Assembly (NCBI GenBank): GCA_030830385.1
Contig: JAURNA010000227.1
Span: forward strand, 1 to 10,311
From: Crocinitomicaceae bacterium
GTDB taxonomy: Bacteria; Bacteroidota; Bacteroidia; Flavobacteriales_D; Crocinitomicaceae
Direction: 5' to 3'
Length of the DNA stretch: 10,311 bases
The position numbers and the translations under genes are program-made. Positions 4,921-10,311 of the stretch are shown piece by piece. A model generated the notes under the pieces. That model made no database searches. It saw only the letters and a program-made list of their open reading frames with translations, and was not told the DNA's origin. Within the stretch, counting starts at the first letter, position 1; the number at the start of each line of letters is the position of its first letter.

Positions 4921-5601
4921 ATGTACCTCAAGGAGAATATAAAAGGAATTTGCCAGCGATTTGGATTGGATTACCGGGAGTTTCTTGATGCGTTCGAGGC
5001 AGATGAAATTTCCGAATTGACGCTATACGACCTGGAAGCCGTTTCGGAAGAATATGAAGTTGCACTGGACGATTTATTATTCAAGCGAAGCTTTCCCGAT
5101 CAGACGTTAAGCGATAGAATGAAAAAAATCAAGTTGCTCATGCTGGACGTGGATGGTGTAATGACCGATGGAGGAATGTACTTCACAGAGTCGGGTGATC
5201 AAATGAAGAAATTCAACACCAAAGACGGCATGGCGATCCTCCACCTGACGTCCAATGATTTTCAAGTCGCAATTATTTCTTCGGGATTCAGGGGAGATGC
5301 GGTGAAGAGACGCGCCGACATGCTCGGAATTCAACACTGCTCAGTGTCGCGAGAATCAAAAATCACCCGATTAGCAAATATTTGTGCAACTTTACGCATT
5401 ACACACGATCAGGTAGCGATCATAGGTGACGACATTAATGATTTGGAAATCATGCGCTCAGTGGGAGTGTCATTTTGCCCGTCAGATGCCGTGAAGGCGG
5501 TGAAAGATGAAGCAGATGTAATACTTTCACGAAAGGGAGGTGAAGGATGTGTTCGCGAAATGATCGATAACTACTTGTTAGATCAACCATTGACCAAATG
5601 A
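4921..5601 (+). CDS. KdsC-family HAD phosphatase with an N-terminal HTH (XRE-like) extension
   Basis: A 226-residue protein. Residues about 68-226 are a KdsC-type (C0, uncapped) HAD hydrolase, the family that dephosphorylates Kdo-8-phosphate or sialic-acid phosphates: motif I LDVDGVMTDG (75-84, nucleophile D76, acid D78), FNTKDG (98-103), motif II IISSG with S120, motif III K147, motif IV GDDIND (169-174), and the C-terminal GGEGCVREMI that caps neighbouring active sites in KdsC tetramers. KdsC itself has roughly 165-190 residues; here about 65 residues precede motif I, reading like an XRE helix-turn-helix (NIKGICQRFGLDYREFLDAF then LTLYDLEAVSEEYEVALDDLLF). The start at 4921 is chosen because it lies 1 nt after the DAHP synthase stop; the ATG at 4894 would overlap it and add nine unrelated residues. 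The phosphate ester is unknown; DAHP or a related 3-deoxy-ulosonate phosphate is a reasonable inference from the neighbour. Confidence 0.82.
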   Translation: MYLKENIKGICQRFGLDYREFLDAFEADEISELTLYDLEAVSEEYEVALDDLLFKRSFPDQTLSDRMKKIKLLMLDVDGVMTDGGMYFTESGDQMKKFNTKDGMAILHLTSNDFQVAIISSGFRGDAVKRRADMLGIQHCSVSRESKITRLANICATLRITHDQVAIIGDDINDLEIMRSVGVSFCPSDAVKAVKDEADVILSRKGGEGCVREMIDNYLLDQPLTK

Positions 5602-6824
5602 CACGAAAGCAACTGAATATAGGTTTGGTTCGAGAGGGTAAAGTTCCTCCGGACAAGCGCGTACCACTCACACCAGAACAATGTCAACGCCTCGAAGCAA
5701 TGTATCCGCACGTGAAGGTATACGTTCAGCCGAGTTCAGTTCGAGCTTACAACGACGACGAGTACCGCGCCAAAGGAATTGAAGTCCGGGAAGATTTGTC
5801 CGTTTGTGACATTCTCCTTGGAGTGAAAGAGGTCAACATTGAAGATCTGATTCCGGAAAAGAAATACCTATTCTTCTCGCATACGTTCAAGAAACAGCCA
5901 TACAATCGTGATTTGTTACGTGCGATAATTGCCAAACGAATTCAACTGATCGATTACGAGGTGCTTAAGAATCGGGAAAATAAGCGCGTGATTGGTTTTG
6001 GTCGATACGCGGGGATTGTTGGATGCTACAACGGTTTCCTCGCGTACGGAAAGAAACACGGTCTTTATGATCTGAAACCAGCACACTTGTGCCCGGATCG
6101 AAAGGAAGTAGAGAAAGAACTCAGGAAAGTAGTACTCCCACCCTCCACGCGAATTGTGCTCGCGGGATACGGTCGGGTCGGTCATGGTGCACGTGAAATC
6201 ATGGATCTGCTACCGATCACTGAAGTTTCTCCGGATGAATTCCTGTCCGATACTTTTGATAAGCCCGTCTTCACACACTTAGAAGCCGAGGATTACTATG
6301 CGCCGCGAGATGGAAGTGAATTTGTCAAATCGGATTTTTACACAAACCCGGGAACGTACAAATCCACATTTAGCCGATATTTACCGTACGTCGACATGTA
6401 CATCCCATGTCACTACTGGAATGCGAAGGCAGATTTCATCTTCACACGTGATGATCTGAAGAAAGAAGACACCCGATTGTCGGTAGTAGCCGATATCAGC
6501 TGTGACATCGACGGACCGGTGGCTTGCACGATTCGTCCAAGTAAAATTTCCGATCCGATTTACGGTTACAACCCTGTGACAGAGCAGGAAGATGACTTCA
6601 TGAACGAGGGAGTAATTGCTGTAATGGCTGTGGATAATCTTCCATGCGAATTGCCATTGGATGCATCAGAAGACTTCGGAAACGAATTGATCAAAGAAGT
6701 ACTCCCATCATTGCTCATGGAAGATCGTGACGAGATCATAGCTCGCGGTTCTCAAACCACTATGAATGGGAATCTTACAGAAAGTTTTGCTTATCTTGAG
6801 GCCTACCTCGAAGGAAAAGAATAA
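5598..6824 (+). CDS. LYS1-like saccharopine dehydrogenase / AlaDH-PNT superfamily oxidoreductase
   Basis: A 408-residue cytoplasmic oxidoreductase with the layout of lysine-forming saccharopine dehydrogenase (LYS1; the LKR part of animal/plant LKR-SDH belongs to the same superfamily). The N-terminal AlaDH/PNT-type domain opens IGLVREGKVPPDKRVPLTP (8-26), has a KE pair at K77-E78 and FSHTFKKQ with H95, matching the LYS1 catalytic lysine and histidine; FGRYAGIVG (134-142) matches the conserved F-x-x-Y-A-G turn. The Rossmann dinucleotide motif is LAGYGRVGHG (188-197). VADISCDIDG (297-306) and VDNLPCELPLDASEDFGNEL (345-364) are the closing family motifs. It could interconvert saccharopine with lysine and 2-oxoglutarate, or act on another opine-like imine; homologues are often labelled only NAD(P)-dependent oxidoreductase. 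It overlaps the HAD gene by 4 nt (ATGA) and ends 2 nt before the transporter gene. Confidence 0.78.
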   Translation: MTRKQLNIGLVREGKVPPDKRVPLTPEQCQRLEAMYPHVKVYVQPSSVRAYNDDEYRAKGIEVREDLSVCDILLGVKEVNIEDLIPEKKYLFFSHTFKKQPYNRDLLRAIIAKRIQLIDYEVLKNRENKRVIGFGRYAGIVGCYNGFLAYGKKHGLYDLKPAHLCPDRKEVEKELRKVVLPPSTRIVLAGYGRVGHGAREIMDLLPITEVSPDEFLSDTFDKPVFTHLEAEDYYAPRDGSEFVKSDFYTNPGTYKSTFSRYLPYVDMYIPCHYWNAKADFIFTRDDLKKEDTRLSVVADISCDIDGPVACTIRPSKISDPIYGYNPVTEQEDDFMNEGVIAVMAVDNLPCELPLDASEDFGNELIKEVLPSLLMEDRDEIIARGSQTTMNGNLTESFAYLEAYLEGKE

Positions 6825-6826
6825 GC

Positions 6827-8221
6827 ATGGAAAAAGGAAACAAACGCATCATCCGTGGATGGGTTTTCTACGATTGGGCGAACTCTGTTTACAACCTTGT
6901 TATCTCGTCGGCAATCTTCCCGATTTTTTACGATAAGGTGACCACCAGGAGCTTCGCGATGAAGAAATTTGGCTATACGTCAGATGAACAATACGACGAA
7001 GCCGTGAGAACCGGGGTGGATTTTGGAGAGGTAACAGTTGACTTTTTCGGTGCTCAAATTTCAAATTCCGTACTCTTTTCATACGTCCTTTCTGCGTCCT
7101 TTCTAGTGGTAGCGTTTTTGTCCCCGATGCTATCGGGTATAGCAGACGTGTCGGGGAATAAAAAACGATTTTTGCAGTTCTTCTGTTACATGGGAGCAAT
7201 CGCTTGTATGTCACTTTACTTCTTTGATGCAGAGCGGCTGGAACTCGGTATGCTGTCGGTTTTCCTGGCCAGTATAGGGTTCTGGAACAGTTTGGTTTTC
7301 TACAATGCTTATTTACCGGAAATTGCTGAACCCGAAGACCACGATCGTATTTCTGCGCGAGGGTTTACCATGGGGTATATTGGATCAATGGTCCTGTTGA
7401 TTTTATGTCTGTTATGGATTCAATTGGCAAAACAACCGGCGTATTGGTGCTTTGTCTTTGTAGGGGTCTGGTGGATATTCTTTTCACAATTCACGTACCG
7501 GGTTCTGCCGAACAATATTTACAACAAACCAAAGACAAAGGGCACGCTTTGGAAGGGCTTCAGAGAGCTTCGACATGTCGCAGGAGAATTTGGCAAAACG
7601 GTTCGTTTGAAGCGTTATCTGCTTGCATTTTTCTTCTTCAATACAGGAGTGCAAACCGTCATGCTGATGGCCACAATTTTTGCGAATAAAGAAATTTCCT
7701 GGCCCGTTGATCCGGTTACAGGACAAAAGGACAGTTCGGGCCTCATCATCGCCATTCTGCTGATTCAAATCCTGGGTGCTGTGGGTGCGTTCGTCATGTC
7801 GAGGTTATCCGGACGGATTGGGAACATTCGTACCCTGGGAGTGTCCATTGTAATTTGGATTGGTATCTGTGTAGCGGCACTGCTGGTGCATACACCCGTT
7901 GAATTCTACATTCTGGCTTCCAGTGTCGGAGTGGTTATGGGAGGTGTTCAGGCATTGGCACGATCTACTTATTCCAAGTTACTGCCCGAGACCGAAGATC
8001 ACGCAAGCTACTTCTCTTTCTATGATGCAACGGAGAAAATTGGGATTGTTGTCGGAACTTTCTCATTTGGTTTCCTGGAGGCACTGCTCGGCTCGATTCG
8101 ATACTCAGTTCTTGCCGTCACAGCATTCTTTGTAATAGGATTTGTACTTTTATGGTTTGTGCCTAGGATGGAATCCAACCGGAAGCAAGCGGATGGATTA
8201 CTGGACACAACGAACGAATAA
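6827..8221 (+). CDS. UMF1-family (Atg22-like) MFS transporter
   Basis: A 464-residue inner-membrane protein of the major facilitator superfamily with about 12 hydrophobic segments. The family signature of the UMF1/Atg22-like group is present: GWVFYDWANSVYNLV at residues 11-25, the loop GIADVSGNKKRF (104-115), and FYNAYLPEIAEPEDHDRISARG (158-179 in outline). A long hydrophilic insert with charged residues (about 36-78) lies after the first segment. Yeast Atg22 exports amino acids from the vacuole; bacterial substrates are not established. Being 2 nt downstream of the saccharopine-dehydrogenase-like gene, it may export or import a product or substrate of this operon (for instance an amino acid such as lysine, or a sugar acid), but this is inference. 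The start at 6827 is the first ATG after the preceding stop and places the conserved motif at the N-terminus. Confidence 0.87.
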   Translation: MEKGNKRIIRGWVFYDWANSVYNLVISSAIFPIFYDKVTTRSFAMKKFGYTSDEQYDEAVRTGVDFGEVTVDFFGAQISNSVLFSYVLSASFLVVAFLSPMLSGIADVSGNKKRFLQFFCYMGAIACMSLYFFDAERLELGMLSVFLASIGFWNSLVFYNAYLPEIAEPEDHDRISARGFTMGYIGSMVLLILCLLWIQLAKQPAYWCFVFVGVWWIFFSQFTYRVLPNNIYNKPKTKGTLWKGFRELRHVAGEFGKTVRLKRYLLAFFFFNTGVQTVMLMATIFANKEISWPVDPVTGQKDSSGLIIAILLIQILGAVGAFVMSRLSGRIGNIRTLGVSIVIWIGICVAALLVHTPVEFYILASSVGVVMGGVQALARSTYSKLLPETEDHASYFSFYDATEKIGIVVGTFSFGFLEALLGSIRYSVLAVTAFFVIGFVLLWFVPRMESNRKQADGLLDTTNE

Positions 8222-8236
8222 CAAACCATTTACACT

Positions 8237-8593
8237 ATGATCACTGAAACACCTCAGGTTACAGAAGCAGGCAAAAACCGGGCTATTATTGCACACATGA
8301 CAGTAATCGGTTGGATCATTGCACTCATTCAAAACAACGGAAACGGGGAAAAAGATGAATTCGCAAGTTATTACATCCGTCAAATGCTGGGATTACTGAT
8401 CCTCGCTGTCGGATTCCAGATCATCGGATTTATGATCATGATCGTGCCATTCATCGGTATGATCGTTTATCCACTCATCGGATTGGGAATTCTTGTATTG
8501 TGGGTGATGAGTCTCATCGGAGCAATCAACGGTCAGAAATCACCTACTCCCTTACTGGGAAATCTGTTTCAGGACTGGTTCCGAAGTTTGTAA
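8237..8593 (+). CDS. Small Tic20/DUF4870-like membrane protein
   Basis: A 118-residue membrane protein with three predicted hydrophobic helices: about 17-31, 50-70 and 74-98. The opening KNRAIIAHMTVIGWIIALI followed by an acidic polar loop (NNGNGEKDEFASYYIRQ) and the C-terminal pattern LWVMSLIGAINGQKSPTPLLG match small Bacteroidota proteins annotated as DUF4870 or import component (Tic20-like). These have no established function. It is the last gene of the plus-strand group, 15 nt after the transporter, so it may be co-transcribed, but a functional tie is not implied. It converges with the minus-strand gene group and ends 4 nt from its neighbour. Confidence 0.75.
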   Translation: MITETPQVTEAGKNRAIIAHMTVIGWIIALIQNNGNGEKDEFASYYIRQMLGLLILAVGFQIIGFMIMIVPFIGMIVYPLIGLGILVLWVMSLIGAINGQKSPTPLLGNLFQDWFRSL

Positions 8594-8596
8594 AAC

Positions 8597-8626
8597 TTCA
8601 AAAGGTGCTGTTCCGGTGCTTTTGAA
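8597..8626. terminator. Inverted repeat between convergent genes, possible bidirectional terminator
   Basis: TTCAAAAG at 8597-8604 pairs with CTTTTGAA at 8619-8626, an 8-bp stem with a 14-nt loop. It starts 3 nt after the plus-strand stop codon (8591-8593) and contains the minus-strand stop codon (8598-8600). On the minus strand the stem is followed by GTTTTA, a short T-tract; on the plus strand there is none. Two genes sharing one hairpin would explain the very short convergent gap. Confidence 0.38.
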
Positions 8627-8768
8627 CGTCTGTAGCCAAAGTCATGAAAGCCTCATAATCTACAAGGGACGCTTCCCGACGAGCATCGGCTTCGGTCAGT
8701 TCTGCGCCTTGCTGAGCGAGGGCAATTCCCCCGCTGAAAACGATAAGTGATAAATTGATTCGAAGCAT
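8598..8768 (-). CDS. 56-residue exported protein, possibly a truncated remnant
   Basis: A 56-residue protein starting MLRINLSLIVFSGGIALAQQ: a short basic n-region (Arg3), a hydrophobic core and an A-L-A|Q signal-peptidase site at about residues 17-20, leaving a mature peptide of about 37 residues. The start at 8768 is chosen for this signal peptide; the longer frame from 8861 adds a polar, unlikely N-terminus and overlaps the upstream gene. The mature part ends in LVDYEAFMTLATDVQKHRNSTF. From memory this resembles the stretch just before the rhodanese domain in some exported Bacteroidota rhodanese-like proteins, so the gene may be the 5' fragment of one cut at its 3' end; I am not sure. It lies 43 nt downstream of the PLC-family gene and shares a hairpin with the convergent gene. 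Confidence 0.45.
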   Translation of the reverse strand: MLRINLSLIVFSGGIALAQQGAELTEADARREASLVDYEAFMTLATDVQKHRNSTF

Positions 8769-8811
8769 TGCATTTGGTTTACAGTACCGTACAACACAAA
8801 TGCCAAAAGGT

Positions 8812-9816
8812 TCAATCGCAGATTCGTCCCTTGTGCTTCCCTTGATTGAATTGCTCCTCAACGGCCTTCATTTCTTCCAGCAATTCCGCCGATGGAGGCG
8901 TGTTCTGCAAGGATGACAAATCGGGCTGACCAGCCGCTACCCATGACGTATACCAAATGGATCCCACCGCTAAAATAGAAGCCCGGAGACGCCGTTCAAC
9001 CATTCCATTGAGTCGTTTGTGGTACTCATTCGAGAATTCTTTGGAGTACACGGAAACAGTTTGCGTTCCGCGCTGCTCAAAGCTGTACTTCTTGTCGGAA
9101 GGAAATTCTGCCGTGAGGTCTTTTTCCATCGTTAGTACCGAATCAACAGCTGCATGCGAAGCCCTTACTGCCTCCCAGAAGAATTGTTGGGTGTTTGCAA
9201 CGTATTCGGCTTTCCCCAGGAAATAATCGAAGTTTTCGTCGTTGATTTCCACGAGTCTGCTCTCCCAAAGACCATGAATTCCTCTTTGTCCGGTCAATTG
9301 ACCGTTGTAATTTTCCGTAGTGTGTAACGGAACATGTGCATCACCGATGTAATGTCCGATATCGGCAGAATATTTCAAAATCAGATCGACATTCTGGGTT
9401 TCGAATGCGCGTTGTAATTTTTTTTGCATCACCGAGAGGTACCAGGGAACAATTCCGTACGCCTGAAGCGTGTCTTCGGTAAATTTCTCAACCGCAGCGT
9501 TCCAATCTTCAGGCATGACCGCGAATGGATCTTCTCCTTCTACCGCATAGTGATCAATATCAATGTAATGACGTGGCGCCTCACCATCCACCGCATACCG
9601 ACGCTTGTCGGGATCAACGGCGTGTTCGGTCAAAAACTCAATGTGCTCCTTGTAAAACCCAAACATTTCGGGAGGTAAGGTGAAGATGGCAATTCGATTG
9701 ATGCGTTTGTGTCCAAAAAACCCCCATGTGCGATTCACATGCTGGTTGCGGCCTCCCATGATCAAAAGAGGGAGAAGTAAGAGTAGAAGTATTCTAAAAT
9801 TGAACCAGTTTCCCAT
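8812..9816 (-). CDS. Secreted zinc-dependent phospholipase C / S1-P1 nuclease family protein
   Basis: A 334-residue exported enzyme. Residues 1-20 (WFNFRILLLLLLPLLIM) are a signal peptide or membrane anchor. Zinc-ligand motifs follow the P1 nuclease/PLC pattern with family spacing: W31 and H36 in TWGFFGHKRIN (five apart, as Trp1 and His6 of P1 nuclease), HYIDIDHY at 83-90 supplying a His/Asp pair, H155-x3-D159-x5-H165 (GHYIGDAHVPLH), and H181-x3-E185 (HGLWE). This trinuclear zinc centre cleaves phosphodiesters in phospholipids or nucleic acids; which applies here cannot be told. In P1 and PLC the tryptophan is the mature N-terminus; here about ten residues lie between the hydrophobic core and W31. 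The start at 9816 lies inside the 3' end of the comB-like gene (23-nt overlap); the next in-frame Met (M20) would remove the signal peptide. Downstream is the small exported protein. Confidence 0.86.
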   Translation of the reverse strand: MGNWFNFRILLLLLLPLLIMGGRNQHVNRTWGFFGHKRINRIAIFTLPPEMFGFYKEHIEFLTEHAVDPDKRRYAVDGEAPRHYIDIDHYAVEGEDPFAVMPEDWNAAVEKFTEDTLQAYGIVPWYLSVMQKKLQRAFETQNVDLILKYSADIGHYIGDAHVPLHTTENYNGQLTGQRGIHGLWESRLVEINDENFDYFLGKAEYVANTQQFFWEAVRASHAAVDSVLTMEKDLTAEFPSDKKYSFEQRGTQTVSVYSKEFSNEYHKRLNGMVERRLRASILAVGSIWYTSWVAAGQPDLSSLQNTPPSAELLEEMKAVEEQFNQGKHKGRICD

Positions 9817-10311
9817 CTCGCAACACCGGGATCACATCTGTTTGGTTGGGCGTCAGACAGTACTTGATATCCTCATTCAAATTGAGGTTCTTCAATCGCC
9901 TACGATGTGAACTTGCCTTCAAAAAGCCCATGTAATTATCCCAGGCAGAAAGATACAAATATTTTGCTGCGATGGATGAATCTTCGTTGGAGATAAAATT
10001 CCCTGTTCCAATCAGATACTCGCAGATAGCGCCCGCACAGATCGTGTCTTCCAGGTTGAATTTATCCTGCCATCCCGAACAAAGGCACAACGTGTCTTTT
10101 CGCTGCTCCTCAAGCCATTTGCAGAGTGCGTCAAGGTTGAGCAATGATCCAACGACAACAACGGGGGCATCTTGAGCGATGTTCAACGCCTTCGTACCAT
10201 TGGTGGTCGTCAAAACCACTTCCTGATCCTTGAATTCATCGCGCATGTATGAGTACGGCGAATTTCCAAAGTCGAACCCCTCAACAATCTGACCTTTTCG
10301 TTCCGCTCCTA
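9794..10311 (-). CDS. comB: ComB-family 2-phosphosulfolactate phosphatase-like protein, 5' end missing
   Basis: The frame is open from the stop at 9794-9796 to the right edge, so the gene begins outside the window; about 171 residues are visible. Upstream of the first in-window ATG (10246) the frame continues GAERKGQIVEGFDFGNSPYSY, which matches ComB, so that ATG is internal. Further family motifs are VLTTTNGTKAL, a CSGWQDKFNLEDTICAGAI segment and a final VLRDGKLVQF. ComB is a magnesium-dependent acid phosphatase that converts 2-phosphosulfolactate to sulfolactate in coenzyme M synthesis in methanogens; many bacteria without coenzyme M carry homologues with no known physiological substrate, and sulfolactate metabolism is a possibility. 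Its 3' end overlaps the PLC-family gene by 23 nt, suggesting one transcript. Confidence 0.88.
   Translation of the reverse strand, partial: GAERKGQIVEGFDFGNSPYSYMRDEFKDQEVVLTTTNGTKALNIAQDAPVVVVGSLLNLDALCKWLEEQRKDTLCLCSGWQDKFNLEDTICAGAICEYLIGTGNFISNEDSSIAAKYLYLSAWDNYMGFLKASSHRRRLKNLNLNEDIKYCLTPNQTDVIPVLRDGKLVQF

Noticed and set aside
1..10311. Mobile element, CRISPR array or prophage
   Set aside because: No transposase, integrase, terminal inverted repeats or spaced direct repeats were seen; all real genes look like chromosomal housekeeping or metabolic genes with similar composition.

Overview
The window looks like chromosomal DNA from a Bacteroidota, most likely a flavobacterium-like lineage. 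Four observations point that way: -7 boxes of the Bacteroidota type (TAnnTTTG) ahead of genes, mostly weak or absent Shine-Dalgarno sequences, a TerB-like protein plus a Bacteroidota-style zinc-dependent phospholipase C/S1-P1 relative, and a UMF1 transporter with a DUF4870/Tic20-like small membrane protein. This placement is inference; there is no rRNA or marker gene. I see no tRNA, rRNA, CRISPR array, insertion sequence or prophage gene.

Layout. (1) 1-215, minus: the first 71 residues of a 3-hydroxyacyl-CoA dehydrogenase. (2) 216-593: a 378-nt divergent intergenic region with one promoter at each end and a 12-bp palindrome, but no convincing gene. (3) 594-1013, plus: a DCC/DUF393 thiol-disulfide protein with a good promoter. 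(4) 1014-1243: a convergent gap with small inverted repeats. (5) 1244-2475, minus: an alpha/beta hydrolase and a TerB-like protein joined by a 4-nt ATGA overlap. (6) 2534-8593, plus: seven tightly packed genes, namely a short lipoprotein, a ribulose-phosphate-3-epimerase-like/CBS fusion, a type I-beta DAHP synthase homologue, a KdsC-type HAD phosphatase with an extra N-terminal HTH-like segment, a LYS1-like saccharopine dehydrogenase homologue, a UMF1-type MFS transporter and a small Tic20/DUF4870-like membrane protein. Junctions are -1, -4, +1, -4, +2 and +15 nt, so at least the first five genes are probably translationally coupled. (7) 8598-10311, minus: a ComB-type phosphatase (5' end cut by the window), a secreted zinc-dependent PLC/P1-nuclease-family enzyme overlapping it by 23 nt, and a 56-residue exported protein that may be a truncated remnant.

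The most interesting part is the core of the plus-strand operon. Three consecutive genes repeat the logic of the Kdo pathway (KdsD sugar-phosphate isomerase with CBS pair, KdsA PEP aldolase, KdsC HAD phosphatase) with different parts: a ribulose-phosphate epimerase barrel carrying the CBS pair, a DAHP-synthase-type PEP aldolase with an altered residue at the expected PEP-phosphate arginine, and a KdsC-family phosphatase. A dehydrogenase and a transporter follow. This could be an uncharacterised route to a dephosphorylated 3-deoxy-ulosonic acid, or a regulated entry to the shikimate pathway with moonlighting neighbours; the sequence alone does not decide. A second point is the 58-nt divergent region 2476-2533, where both start codons lie 4 nt after a TAnnTTCG box, suggesting leaderless transcripts in both directions.
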